A program made the position numbers and the translations under genes. From Faecalispora jeddahensis (GTDB lineage: Bacteria; Bacillota; Clostridia; Oscillospirales; Acutalibacteraceae), in the NCBI RefSeq assembly GCF_000577335.1, contig NZ_CBYL010000011.1:1-64000 (forward strand): a DNA stretch of 64,000 nucleotides, in the 5' to 3' direction. Positions within the stretch are counted from its first letter, which is position 1. Each line of letters begins with the position of its first letter. The notes beneath the pieces are model-generated. The model did not search any database, had not been told where the DNA came from, and worked only from the letters and a program-made list of their open reading frames with translations. Shown here piece by piece: positions 8,527 through 17,623 of this stretch.

Positions 8527-8757
8527 ATGGCAATGATAATCAATATTGATGTGATGCTCGCAAAAAGGAAAATGAGTGTGACAGAACTGGCTGAAAAAGT
8601 CGGCATAACGCTGGCAAACCTTTCTATATTAAAAAATGGCAAGGCAAAGGCGATTCGTTTTTCAACCTTAGAAGGGATTTGTAAGGCTTTGGACTGTCAG
8701 CCCGGAGATATCTTGGAATATCAAAATTCCGAAGCATCGCAAACCGAAACGGAATGA
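8527..8757 (+). CDS. Small XRE/Cro-type DNA-binding protein (YozG-like)
   Basis: Protein of 76 residues that is almost entirely a Cro/C1-type helix-turn-helix domain. The recognisable segment is MSVTELAEKVGITLANLSIL, followed by TLEGICKALDCQPGDILEY, the usual end of this small family. It starts at ATG 8527 behind GAGGTGAG. Coupled to the DUF2975 gene, it probably regulates that gene or its own operon; no operator is obvious. Confidence 0.85.
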   Translation: MAMIINIDVMLAKRKMSVTELAEKVGITLANLSILKNGKAKAIRFSTLEGICKALDCQPGDILEYQNSEASQTETE

Positions 8758-8845
8758 AAGATAAATTCGTTGGTAAATACAGGCAGAGGATTCCCATCGC
8801 TTGATCCGCTGCGGCGTTTTTCAGGAATAAAACATCCTTAACGAA

Positions 8846-8882
8846 CAAAAAATGGAGCAGCTTTTACGCTGCCCCATTTTTC
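8846..8882. terminator. Bidirectional terminator between convergent genes
   Basis: A hairpin built from AAAAAATGG-AGCAGC and GCTGC-CCCATTTTT has an A-run on one side and a T-run on the other. It can end both the XRE transcript and the convergent glucosyltransferase transcript. Confidence 0.75.
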
Positions 8883-8941
8883 AAATTGAATCAATTCTGT
8901 TTTATAAAGGATCATCCTTCCCGGCTTTTTACGCCGGCGTG

Positions 8942-10108
8942 CTATTTGCCGAATGCGGCGGTATCTTCCTTTTGCTCTTCCACCAGCTCGTAAATCAGGG
9001 ACAGAATGTTTTTGGATGACTGTGATTTATCGAAGCTCTGGCAGGACTGCCGCATCTTCTCAAGTTTTTCGCGGTTGCTCAGCAGTTCAGAGATCGTGCC
9101 CGCGCAGTCGTCACCCTTGCGGATCCTGACCGCCATATCGTGGCTCATCAGGAAATTGGCGTTATCCTCCTCCTGACCGGGGATCGCGTCGAACACCGCC
9201 AGAGGAACGTTGCAGGCCAGTGCCTCCGACACCGTCAGGCCGCCGGGCTTTGTGATGATCAGGTCGGACGCGTGCATGTACTTTTCCACTTCGTTTGTAA
9301 AAAAGACCAGCCGGGTGTGCTTGCAGCACATTTGAGGGCTCAGACGGCACTCTTCGATCTTATCCTCAAAGGCCTGGAACAACTTTTCGTTCCGGCCGGT
9401 GATGACGATGATCTGGAACGGCAGGTCCAGACAAACAATATCCTCATAAATCTGGAGGATGTTCGAAACGCCGAAGCTTCCCGCCATGATCAGAATGGTA
9501 AGCTGGTCGCGCTTCATTCCAAGTTCTTCCAGCAGCGCGGCCTTGTCGGTCTTGTCGAAAAACACATTGTAAACCGGAATGCCGAATGGGTACACGATTT
9601 CGCGGCGCACGCCCATGGCCTCCATGTCCGGCACCATGTCTTCGCTTGACACCACATAGGCGTCCACATTGTCCGAAATCCACGCCTTATGCGGGCCGTA
9701 GTCCGTCATGATGCAGATCAGCGGTACTCTGACCTGCCCTTTTTCCTTTAAATGGGAAACCATTTCCGTTACAAAGGGGTGTGTTGCAATGATCACATCG
9801 GGCTGGTATTCCTCAAATAAGGGCAGCAGCCGCTGACTGAACAGGCTGTTAAATTTTGGCACCATCTGGGCCAGGGGATTTTCCTCGTTGGATTTCTGGT
9901 ACAGCAGACCAAACATTTTCGGGGTTTTCGTGGCCAAAAAATGATATCCCTCGCAAATTGTTTTATCTAAGATCGGATGAATGGTTTTCAGCGCATCCAC
10001 CACTCTCACTTCAACATCTGTGGTGTTCTCCAAAAGATACGACTCAATTGCATGGGATGCACGTAAATGGCCGCCTCCGGTTGCCGCAGATAAAATAAGA
10101 ATTTTCAC
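8942..10108 (-). CDS. Processive diacylglycerol glycosyltransferase (MGDG synthase/UgtP family)
   Basis: Peripheral membrane glycosyltransferase of 388 residues, likely making mono- and diglycosyl-diacylglycerol from UDP-sugar and diacylglycerol for membranes or lipoteichoic-acid anchors. The MGDG-synthase N-terminal domain begins almost at once with the GGGHLRAS lipid-binding loop. The GT28 C-terminal domain contains TKPGGLTVSEALACNVPLA, the donor-binding region, and PGQEEDNA. The start is GTG at 10108, chosen for the AGGAGGAA site 7 bases upstream; a longer reading would include that site. A palindromic leader segment lies upstream. Confidence 0.9.
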   Translation of the reverse strand: MKILILSAATGGGHLRASHAIESYLLENTTDVEVRVVDALKTIHPILDKTICEGYHFLATKTPKMFGLLYQKSNEENPLAQMVPKFNSLFSQRLLPLFEEYQPDVIIATHPFVTEMVSHLKEKGQVRVPLICIMTDYGPHKAWISDNVDAYVVSSEDMVPDMEAMGVRREIVYPFGIPVYNVFFDKTDKAALLEELGMKRDQLTILIMAGSFGVSNILQIYEDIVCLDLPFQIIVITGRNEKLFQAFEDKIEECRLSPQMCCKHTRLVFFTNEVEKYMHASDLIITKPGGLTVSEALACNVPLAVFDAIPGQEEDNANFLMSHDMAVRIRKGDDCAGTISELLSNREKLEKMRQSCQSFDKSQSSKNILSLIYELVEEQKEDTAAFGK

Positions 10109-10449
10109 CTGAAGGTTCCTCCTGTGAGAACGGAACGGTTCCGTTCTGCATATTTTCAAAATACAGTCCCGGCCCGGCAGTGCAGAAATGGAAAAGTCTG
10201 CATTTCTTGCCGCAGGGCCGCGTATCTATACAATATAGTATTTCCCACTAAGTTTCAAGCCTTGATATGTAAATATTTTACGGAAAAAACGGCCTTTCGA
10301 AACTTATGTAAAAGCTGTAACTTTACATTCCTTTGAAAAGGCGATAAAATAGACTCGCGAAAAGCCTTATTGTTATTGTTTTGCCGCGTTTTCGGCTTTC
10401 CCCCGGGAGTGCGCAGGACAAATTTTGTTTCAGGAAGGAAGGATTTTGC
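10109..10449. other. Divergent intergenic region with leader hairpin and VanW promoter
   Basis: The glycosyltransferase and VanW genes diverge here. At about 10170-10215 a multi-part inverted repeat (GGCCC...GGGCC enclosing GGCA/TGCC and TGCAGA/TCTGCA) would fold in the glycosyltransferase leader. The VanW promoter lies at 10322-10350. No gene is seen. Confidence 0.5.
10322..10350 (+). promoter_or_regulatory. Probable promoter of the VanW-family gene
   Basis: TTTACA (10322-10327) and TAAAAT (10345-10350) are separated by 17 bases. They lie about 100 bases upstream of the start codon. Confidence 0.6.
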
Positions 10450-12111
10450 ATGAATCAGCTGACTCATCTCCACCAGGAAGACTCCCTGACGGATCTGTAT
10501 TCTTCTTCCCCGAAACACAGCAAAAACGGCTCTGGCCGGTGGAAGAAGATCGCGGCAGCGGCGGCCGGCGTCCTCATTCTGGGCGCGGCTGTATTTGCGG
10601 GCGTCTCTTACTACCAGCAGCAGGAGAAGGCGAAGAACGATGCCAATCTTTTACAGGCGGATACCTACTACACCGGAACGGTGGTAGAGGGAATCGACCT
10701 GGGCGGAAAGACCAAGGAAGAGGCCCAGAAGGCTCTGGAAGCCGCCGAACCCGGTCTTTTGCCGAAAATCGACATCAAGCTGACCTATGGCGATAAAAAC
10801 TGGACCCTCACCGCACAGGATTTGGGATACAGCTTCAACACGCAGGAGGTTCTGGACGAAGCCTACGGCTATGCCCGCATGGGAAATAACGAGGAACGCC
10901 TGAAGCTGATCGAAGAGCTGAAAACGACCCCGAAAACCTACAGTCTGACGGCAACTTCTGACGAAGCGGTGTTAAAACAGAAGCTTTCTGAAATTGAGCA
11001 GGCTGTCAATGTTTCGCCGGTCAACGCAACGGTTGCTTCTTTCGATACCGCCACGGCCACGTTCCAGTACAAGGACGGAAAAGACGGCCTTGCCGTGGAA
11101 AGCGACTCGCTGCTTTCTCAGGTGAATGCCCTGGTGGGCGGCAGCGGAACGGGAACGATTGAGATTCCCGTTAAAACGGTTCCCTTTGATGTGACACAGG
11201 CCCATCTGAAGAGCCATATGCAGAAGCTCGGCACTTACACGACCGTTTCCACCAACACCGCGGACGGCAACCACAACATGAAGGTTGCCTCGGCAGCCAT
11301 CAACGGCAAGGTGATCGAACCCGGCGCCGTATTCTCGTTTAACAACGCCACAGGTGACTCGAATCTTCCCGAAAACGGCTACCGCAAGGCCGTGGCCATT
11401 TCCGGCGGAAAGAAAGTGCTGGAGTATGGCGGCGGCGTATGCCAGGTATCCTCCACATTATACGGGGCGGCCATCCGCTCCAACATGGAGATCACCAGCC
11501 GCGCCAATCACATGTGGCAGTCCTCTTACGTCCCTCTTGGCCTCGACGCAACCGTCAGCTATCCATACTTGGATTTTCAATTTAAAAATCCTACCGAATA
11601 CCCGGTATACATTGTGGCCGGCATGACCGGCACAAAAGTGACGGTAACGCTTTACGGCTACCAGCCTCCCGATTATGATAATATCGAGGTCGTCTCGCAG
11701 CAGACCGGTACTGTCGCGCAGCCTGAGGATCAGTTCGTGGTGGATTCCTCCCTGAAAAAAGGCGAGAAGGTTCTTGACCGCAAGGGCAACGCCGGTATCC
11801 GCGCGTCTGCCAAACGCATTTTCTACCTGAACGGCAAGGTGGTCAAAACAGAAACTCTGCCGAGCAGCTATTACCGCGCCATTGCGAACATCTACAAGGT
11901 AGGTCCCGGGACCGAAGGAACCACTTCTTCGACCCCGGCCTCTTCCTCTTCTGCCGCTGCCTCTTCGAAGCCGGCGTCGAGCGCACCGTCTTCCTCTGCG
12001 GCTTCCTCCTCACAGGCTTCGTCTTCTTCCCACGCATCGTCTCAGCCTGCTTCTTCTCAGCCGAATACGGCATCTTCCGACTCCTCCGGACAAACGGAAT
12101 CGGGACAATAA
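10450..12111 (+). CDS. VanW-family wall protein with peptidoglycan-binding-like and G5-like domains
   Basis: Membrane-anchored extracellular protein of 553 residues. One signal-anchor helix (about 35-55) is followed by a repeat region of the PG_binding_4 type, with ALEAAEPGLLPKI and LTYGDKNWTLTAQDLGYSF. The VanW domain (about 270-410) has VIEPGAVFSFN and VLEYGGGVCQVSSTLYGAA. A G5-like segment and a long Ser/Ala-rich tail of low complexity follow. The YoaR/VanW family is common in spore-formers and its biochemical role is unknown. The ATG at 10450 follows GGAAGGA. The Ser tail may cross the wall or be a glycosylation site. Confidence 0.88.
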   Translation: MNQLTHLHQEDSLTDLYSSSPKHSKNGSGRWKKIAAAAAGVLILGAAVFAGVSYYQQQEKAKNDANLLQADTYYTGTVVEGIDLGGKTKEEAQKALEAAEPGLLPKIDIKLTYGDKNWTLTAQDLGYSFNTQEVLDEAYGYARMGNNEERLKLIEELKTTPKTYSLTATSDEAVLKQKLSEIEQAVNVSPVNATVASFDTATATFQYKDGKDGLAVESDSLLSQVNALVGGSGTGTIEIPVKTVPFDVTQAHLKSHMQKLGTYTTVSTNTADGNHNMKVASAAINGKVIEPGAVFSFNNATGDSNLPENGYRKAVAISGGKKVLEYGGGVCQVSSTLYGAAIRSNMEITSRANHMWQSSYVPLGLDATVSYPYLDFQFKNPTEYPVYIVAGMTGTKVTVTLYGYQPPDYDNIEVVSQQTGTVAQPEDQFVVDSSLKKGEKVLDRKGNAGIRASAKRIFYLNGKVVKTETLPSSYYRAIANIYKVGPGTEGTTSSTPASSSSAAASSKPASSAPSSSAASSSQASSSSHASSQPASSQPNTASSDSSGQTESGQ

Positions 12112-12210
12112 CAGCCCCGCAAAGAGCATTTTGCCTGCTCCTGCACCCGGGCATGTATCAACCTGCGCAAAAAGCGGGATACTAGTTTCGAATGAAAGGA
12201 GAAATGAGCT

Positions 12211-13203
12211 TTGCCGAATCAAACAAAACTCAAAGACCCCAAAATCAGCGTGGTAATTCCCGTCTACAATGTGGAGCCTTTTGTCGGCAAGTGTCTTTCC
12301 ACTCTGGTTCACCAAACATTTCAGGATTTTGAAATCATCGCCGTCAACGACGGTTCAAAAGATGGTTCTCTCGCTATTCTTCGCGAATTCGAGCGGAATT
12401 ATGTCAATATGGTCGTGATCGATCAGCCCAATGCCGGCATGTCTATGGCGCGCAACCGCGGAATGGAGGCCGCCCGGGGCGAATACCTCTGTTTTGTAGA
12501 CAGCGACGACTATGTTTCCCCCTACTTTTTGGAGGAGCTGTACCGCGCAGTTACCGAAAACGGCGCCGACATTGCCTGCTGCTATTATTATTACCACTTT
12601 GTCCGCTCGGATGTATTGTACAAGTACCCCTTCCGTTGCCACGGCGTTTTCAGCCGCGATGTAGCCATGAACAAGCTGCTGCACGACACCCAGATTCAGA
12701 GCCTTGTATGGAACAAAATTTATAAAAGAAGCCTGTTTACCGATTACGGTATCACCTTCCCCACCATGGCGTTTGAGGATCTGGCCACAGCAAATAAATT
12801 ATTTTCACATGCAAATAAGGTTGTAGTTGTGGACAAAGCGCTGTATTATTATAATCAGCAGAGTACCAGCACCTTGGCTACGATCAATGCGGACAAGATC
12901 AACGACTTTATCCGTGCCACGGCCATGGTTCGCGCCACGCTGGAAAGCGTGGGCGTTTACTCTGATTACGAAAAGGCTTATCGGGCTCTTTGCCGCAAGA
13001 CCGGCATGTGCTGTCTTTATTATGTGCTGAAGATGCACCTGCGGGAGAGAAAGGGCGCCAACTGTCTGAGCAATCTGAACAGGGTGCGCCGCGGCGTCCA
13101 TTACTGCGGCAGCAAGCAGTTCACACTGGAAAACCTGCGCCGCCATATGCCGGACGTCACCGTTTGTCCGCCTGCACTAAAAGAAAATTATTCCACTCGA
13201 TAA
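12211..13203 (+). CDS. Family 2 glycosyltransferase
   Basis: Cytoplasmic or membrane-associated transferase of 330 residues. The GT-A fold (about 10-225) opens with ISVVIPVYNVEPFVGKCL and has the donor-site NDGSKDGS and the metal-binding FVDSDDY (DxD-like). The acceptor region contains SLVWNKIYKRS. Such enzymes add sugars to polysaccharides, teichoic acids or lipids; the acceptor cannot be told. The start is TTG at 12211 with AAAGGAG upstream; the nearby ATG at 12204 is in another frame. It lies 99 bases after the VanW gene and may be co-transcribed. Confidence 0.88.
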   Translation: MPNQTKLKDPKISVVIPVYNVEPFVGKCLSTLVHQTFQDFEIIAVNDGSKDGSLAILREFERNYVNMVVIDQPNAGMSMARNRGMEAARGEYLCFVDSDDYVSPYFLEELYRAVTENGADIACCYYYYHFVRSDVLYKYPFRCHGVFSRDVAMNKLLHDTQIQSLVWNKIYKRSLFTDYGITFPTMAFEDLATANKLFSHANKVVVVDKALYYYNQQSTSTLATINADKINDFIRATAMVRATLESVGVYSDYEKAYRALCRKTGMCCLYYVLKMHLRERKGANCLSNLNRVRRGVHYCGSKQFTLENLRRHMPDVTVCPPALKENYSTR

Positions 13204-13538
13204 AGAGGGCGCGCGATTAGCGCGCCCTTCTGACCGTTGAAGCATCACGCGGCCGTAAAATCATTTCTCAATTTTACTTACGCCATTGCCGTGTATTCAT
13301 AGGGCAGCTGCGCCTGCAAATGTTAGGCAGGTTCCTTGCTTTGCAGCATTTGCCGCCCTGCAAGCTTCGGCGGCCTGTTCATATGTTCAGCAAGCCCGGC
13401 GGCAGCTCCTTATGCTGGCTCTGACAAACTGACTCTGCCCGGCTGCGCGCCGAAAAACTCACTAAGATCAGAAAAACGGAAGTAATCCGCCGGCTGCGCA
13501 AACCGGCGCCGATTCATTCCAAATGGAGGAACATTCCT
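13204..13538. other. Intergenic region with hairpin, no gene
   Basis: A strong GC hairpin directly after the glycosyltransferase (GGGCGCGC at 13207-13214 pairing with GCGCGCCC at 13220-13227) lacks a T-run and may stabilise or end the message. The remaining 300 bases are rich in short GC repeats, but I see no gene or clear promoter before nadE. Confidence 0.5.
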
Positions 13539-15437
13539 ATGAAAGACGGATTTTTCAGAATCGCCGCCGCTACCCCGGTGATTCGGGTAGCGGACTGCCA
13601 GCACAACGGATCCGCCGTGATTGACCTGATGCGCGAGGCAGAACAGCAGCAGGTGGGGGTTGTGGTATTCCCCGAGCTGTGCCTGACGGGCTACACCTGC
13701 GGCGACTTATTTCGCGACAGCACCCTGATCGCGGGTGCGGAAGCGGCCTTATCACGCATCCTGCGTGAAACGCGCGATATGCGCATCATCGCCGTGATCG
13801 GCGTTCCCGTTGCGCTGAACGCCGAGCTGTACAACACCGCCGCCGTAGTCCATCAGGGCCGGATTCTGGGGCTGGCCACCAAGCGCAGCATTCCGAATTA
13901 TTCGGAGTTCTATGAAGCGCGTCACTTTTCCCCCGCTTCCGAGACCCGCGAAGTCCCGTTCTGCGGACAAGCTGTGCCGATGGGCGGCGATTTGATTTTC
14001 CGCTGCCTTTCCATCCCCGAGCTGGTGCTGGGTGTGGAAATCTGCGAGGATTTGTGGATGCCGGCACCACCTTCGGCCAATCTGGCTTCCTGCGGGGCAA
14101 CAGTCATTCTGAATCCCTCCGCAAGCGACGAGGTGATCGGCAAGCCCTCTTACCGCCGCGCGCTCGTCACCGGGCAGTCGGCCCGGCTGATTGCCGCCTA
14201 TGCCTACGCGGACGCGGGCGAAGGGGAATCCTCAACCGACATGGTATTTTCCGGACATAACCTGATTGCCGAGAACGGCACTCTTTTAGCGGAGGCGCCG
14301 CTGTTTACCACCGGCCTGACCTGCGCGGACATCGACCTGCAGCGCCTTATCCAGGAACGCCGCCGCATGACCACCTGGCAGAGCGGCTGCTGCTGCACGA
14401 CGATCCCGTTTGATCTGACCCCTGCTCCGCTGGAGCTTCGGCGTACCTTCCCCTGCCTGCCGTTTGTGCCGTCCGATTCCTCCGATCTGTACGACCGCTG
14501 CGAGCTGATTCTGACGATGCAGGCCGAGGGCTTGAAGACCCGCCTGCGCCACACCGGCGGAAAATCCGCCGTGATCGGTCTTTCCGGCGGGCTGGATTCC
14601 ACTTTGGCGCTGCTGGTCACGGTACGCGCCTTCGATTCCCTGCATCTTCCCCGTACGGGAATCACAGCGGTTTCGATGCCGGGCTTCGGCACCACCAGCC
14701 GGACAAAAAACAACGCTTCCGGCCTTGCGGAGAGCCTGGGGGTCAGCTTCCGCGAAATTTCCATCGCCGCCGCGGTCGAACAGCATTTTAAGGACATCGG
14801 CCACGACCCGCAGATACACGACGTCACCTACGAGAATTCGCAGGCGCGCGAGCGCACGCAGGTACTGATGGACCTCGCCAACCAGACGGGGGGAATCGTC
14901 ATCGGCACGGGCGACCTGTCGGAGCTTGCGCTCGGCTGGGCCACCTACAACGGCGACCACATGTCGATGTACGGCGTGAACGCCTCCATCCCCAAAACGC
15001 TGGTGCGCCACCTGGTTCGCCATGCGGCGGAAAACAGCCAGCCCGGGGTGCGCGAGCTGCTGCTCGACATTCTCGATACCCCCGTCAGTCCCGAGCTTTT
15101 GCCGCCGGTCAACGGCGAAATTTCTCAGAAAACAGAGGATTTGGTCGGGCCGTATGAGCTGCACGACTTCTTCCTGTTCTACATGCTTCGCTTCGGCTTC
15201 CGCCCGAAAAAAATCTACCGCATGGCGCGCATGGCATTTGCCGGCGCCTATGACGACGAAACGATCAAAAAGTGGCTGCTGATCTTCTACCGCCGCTTCT
15301 TTGCTCAGCAGTTCAAACGCTCCTGCCTGCCGGACGGCCCCAAGGTGGGTACCGTAACGCTGTCGCCCCGCGGCGACTTCCGCATGCCAAGCGACGCAAG
15401 CTCCCGTTTGTGGCTGGACGAAATCGAGTCCTTGTAA
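13539..15437 (+). CDS. nadE: Glutamine-dependent NAD+ synthetase
   Basis: Cytoplasmic enzyme of 632 residues that amidates nicotinic acid adenine dinucleotide to NAD+ using glutamine and ATP. The N-terminal nitrilase-type glutaminase domain (about 1-290) carries the Glu-Lys-Cys triad in VVFPELCLTGYTC, ATKRSIPNYSEF and GVEICEDLWMP. The C-terminal synthetase (about 320-630) has the ATP pyrophosphatase P-loop SGGLDSTLALL and GTGDLSELALGWATYNGDH. Length is typical for the clostridial two-domain form. The ATG is preceded by AATGGAGGAACATTCCT. It is followed by a strong terminator, so it is probably monocistronic. Confidence 0.97.
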   Translation: MKDGFFRIAAATPVIRVADCQHNGSAVIDLMREAEQQQVGVVVFPELCLTGYTCGDLFRDSTLIAGAEAALSRILRETRDMRIIAVIGVPVALNAELYNTAAVVHQGRILGLATKRSIPNYSEFYEARHFSPASETREVPFCGQAVPMGGDLIFRCLSIPELVLGVEICEDLWMPAPPSANLASCGATVILNPSASDEVIGKPSYRRALVTGQSARLIAAYAYADAGEGESSTDMVFSGHNLIAENGTLLAEAPLFTTGLTCADIDLQRLIQERRRMTTWQSGCCCTTIPFDLTPAPLELRRTFPCLPFVPSDSSDLYDRCELILTMQAEGLKTRLRHTGGKSAVIGLSGGLDSTLALLVTVRAFDSLHLPRTGITAVSMPGFGTTSRTKNNASGLAESLGVSFREISIAAAVEQHFKDIGHDPQIHDVTYENSQARERTQVLMDLANQTGGIVIGTGDLSELALGWATYNGDHMSMYGVNASIPKTLVRHLVRHAAENSQPGVRELLLDILDTPVSPELLPPVNGEISQKTEDLVGPYELHDFFLFYMLRFGFRPKKIYRMARMAFAGAYDDETIKKWLLIFYRRFFAQQFKRSCLPDGPKVGTVTLSPRGDFRMPSDASSRLWLDEIESL

Positions 15438-15451
15438 TCAAAGACGTTTTT

Positions 15452-15485
15452 GTTCTACCCCGCCTACGGCGGGGTAGAACTTTTT
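15452..15485 (+). terminator. Rho-independent terminator of nadE
   Basis: A perfect 13-base stem, GTTCTACCCCGCC with its complement, encloses a 3-base TAC loop and is followed by five T residues, 15 bases after the stop codon. Confidence 0.92.
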
Positions 15486-15525
15486 ATCAGTTGCTTTGAA
15501 AGCAAACAGCCCAACCAGTAAGAGC

Positions 15526-15946
15526 GAATGAAAAAGTGTTTCTGACGCATCTGTTAAAAGCGCTTTGAGGTTCTCTTCTCCTACGGCGGAGGAAACTGCC
15601 ATTAATTGACGATATGCACGAATGAAAAGCGTTTTTGGAATGCCTCTGTTAAAACAACTTAGAGTTTCTCTCGCCTACGGCGTAGGGGTCTGCTGTTTGA
15701 TTGACAATACGCGCGAGTGAAAAAGCGCGCTTTTAGAATACACCAGTTGAAAATAGATTGGACTTCTCTCACCAACGGCATAGGGGCCTCTGCTTGATTG
15801 GCAGTATACGCAAATGAAAAGGACGGCTTTGGAATACACCAGTTGAAAACATCTTAGGTCTCTCTCGCCAACGGCGAAGGGGGCCTGTTGTTTTTTGACG
15901 ATACGTGCGAATGAAAAGCGCGCCTCTGGAATACACCTGATAGTAC
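15526..15946. repeat. Four and a half imperfect tandem repeats of about 94-97 bp
   Basis: Units start at 15526, 15620, 15715, 15812 and 15909 (last partial). Each begins with GAATGAAAA or a close variant and runs through GGAATACACCAGTTGAAAA, a TCTCGCCTACGGCG-like short hairpin and a TTGAC-ATA segment. Units differ at many positions, so the array is old or has lost selection in places. On the minus strand it gives a repetitive frame (PFAVGER...FQLVYSK) with no start signal, which I take as a by-product. It fills the space between nadE and the symporter. Confidence 0.8.
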
Positions 15947-15971
15947 AGGTTGTAGGAGGAGGCGCTTTCTT

Positions 15972-17417
15972 TTGAAAATTTCTGCGGTGATTCAGCAGCT
16001 GAACGATGTTCTGCATCCTCTGCTGTGGGGCTGGCCCGTTCTGGCCGCCATTCTGCTGGCGGGGGCAAATTTCACCTTCCGTTCGGGCTTTTTCCAGTTT
16101 ACACATTGTAAACTCTGGTTCAAAAATACTTTCGGTAAACTTTTCAGCCAGAATTCACGTGGTCGGGACGGGATTTCCCCCTTTCAGGCGGTTTCTACCG
16201 CGCTGGCCGGTTCGATCGGCACCGGCAATATTGTGGGGGTCGCCACCGCTTTGACTCTCGGCGGCGCGGGCGCGATCTTCTGGATGTGGGTCTCGGCGCT
16301 TCTGGGTATGATGACGATCTTCTCTGAAAACGTGCTGGGCATGAAATACCGGATCAAGAATTCAGACGGCACCTGGCTGGGCGGCGCGATGTATTACCTT
16401 GAGCGCGGCGTTCACAGCAAGGGGCTGGCTGTGCTGTTTTCCATCGGCTGCGTGCTGGCCTCGTTCGGGATGGGGAACATGGCGCAGTCGAATTCCATCG
16501 CCGGTGCACTGCAGGACACCTTCGGCGTCGCCCTCCCCGTTACCGGGCTGGTGCTGGCCGTTCTGCTGGCAATCATGACCTTTGGCGGCATTCGCCGGAT
16601 CGCCCGTGTTGCGGAACGTCTGGTTCCCTTTATGGCGATCAGTTACCTGCTTGCGGCGGGGATCGTTCTGTACTGCCACCGTCAGGCACTGCCAGAGGTG
16701 TTCCGGCAGATTATGGAGGAGGCTTTCGGCCTGCGGCAGGCGGCCGGAGGAATCGGCGGGGCGGCGATGGCGAACGCGATGAAGACCGGCGTTTCGCGCG
16801 GCGTGTTCACGAATGAGGCCGGGCTAGGCAGCTCGGTCATGGCGCATTCCGGCACCACACTGAAGGAGCCGGTGGAGCAGGGGATGTGGGGCATTTTTCA
16901 GGTGTTTCTGGACACGATTATCATGTGTACGGTAACGGCGCTCGTCATTTTATGCAGCGGCACGCTTTCGAGCGGAAAAGACGGTGCAGCGCTCTCGGCC
17001 GCGGCCTTTTCTTCGGTATTCGGGAACTATGGAGGCGCGCTGATCTCTGTGTGCATCTCACTGTTTGCGTTTGCGACCCTTTTGGGGTGGTCTTATTACG
17101 GCGAGTGCGGGGTGCGCTACCTTGTGGGCAACCGGGCGGTACCCGCCTACCGGATTCTGTTTGCCCTCTCGGCAATTGCGGGCTGTACGCTCGACCTGCA
17201 TCTCGTTTGGGGAATCAGCGATATTTTCAACAGCCTGATGGCATTCCCGAACCTGATCGCCCTGTTCCTGCTCAGCGGCGAAGTGCTCGACGAAACCACT
17301 AACTATCTGGCCAAGTGCCGCCAGAAAGAGAAAGCGGAGGGAAAGCGCAGCCTTTCCGCCAGAATCCGGCGGAGTTATTCCTCGCACAGCCAAAAATACG
17401 AGAGCAATAAATTTTAA
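15972..17417 (+). CDS. Sodium:alanine/glycine symporter (AGCS family)
   Basis: Integral membrane transporter of 481 residues with about ten hydrophobic segments. It takes up alanine or glycine with Na+ (or H+). Family motifs are GSIGTGNIVGVATAL near the N-terminus and the signature NEAGLGSSVMAHS in the middle, with WSYYGECGVRYL late. Length matches AlsT/DagA proteins. The start is TTG at 15972, about 10 bases after AGGAGGAG. The last repeat unit of the upstream array ends just before this ribosome binding site. Confidence 0.93.
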   Translation: MKISAVIQQLNDVLHPLLWGWPVLAAILLAGANFTFRSGFFQFTHCKLWFKNTFGKLFSQNSRGRDGISPFQAVSTALAGSIGTGNIVGVATALTLGGAGAIFWMWVSALLGMMTIFSENVLGMKYRIKNSDGTWLGGAMYYLERGVHSKGLAVLFSIGCVLASFGMGNMAQSNSIAGALQDTFGVALPVTGLVLAVLLAIMTFGGIRRIARVAERLVPFMAISYLLAAGIVLYCHRQALPEVFRQIMEEAFGLRQAAGGIGGAAMANAMKTGVSRGVFTNEAGLGSSVMAHSGTTLKEPVEQGMWGIFQVFLDTIIMCTVTALVILCSGTLSSGKDGAALSAAAFSSVFGNYGGALISVCISLFAFATLLGWSYYGECGVRYLVGNRAVPAYRILFALSAIAGCTLDLHLVWGISDIFNSLMAFPNLIALFLLSGEVLDETTNYLAKCRQKEKAEGKRSLSARIRRSYSSHSQKYESNKF

Positions 17418-17435
17418 CTATACCTTTAAATAGAT

Positions 17436-17463
17436 AAACCCTATATGATTTATAGGGTTTTTT
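17436..17463 (+). terminator. Rho-independent terminator of the symporter gene
   Basis: AAACCCTATA pairs with TATAGGGTTT across a 5-base loop and runs into a T-run. It is immediately followed by the met promoter. Confidence 0.88.
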
Positions 17464-17465
17464 CG

Positions 17466-17494
17466 TTGACAAATAGAAAGACGCTCTCTATAAT
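17466..17494 (+). promoter_or_regulatory. Consensus sigma-A promoter of the metNIQ operon
   Basis: TTGACA (17466-17471) and TATAAT (17489-17494) are spaced by exactly 17 bases. The leader to the metN start is about 125 bases. I searched it by eye for S-box and T-box features and found none, so methionine control must act another way. Confidence 0.9.
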
Positions 17495-17623
17495 GAGTGT
17501 ATTCCCCAGAGAAAAAGGATTTCTTTTTTTACAAAACCCCGTTTCTGGCGCTATGCTCCCCATTTACTATCCGAGCGTTTTGGTATATACTAAGAGGGTT
17601 ATTGTAGAAAAGGAGGGAATTTT

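Noticed and set aside
15675-16106. Minus-strand repetitive frame (PFAVGER...FQLVYSK) across the tandem repeats
   Set aside because: No start signal, overlaps the symporter start, and the peptide repetition follows directly from the DNA repeat. Unit lengths are not all multiples of three, so the frame is not kept.
17495-17623. S-box or T-box in the metNIQ leader
   Set aside because: The leader is only about 125 bases, has no terminator/antiterminator pair and lacks the conserved S-box and T-box core words.
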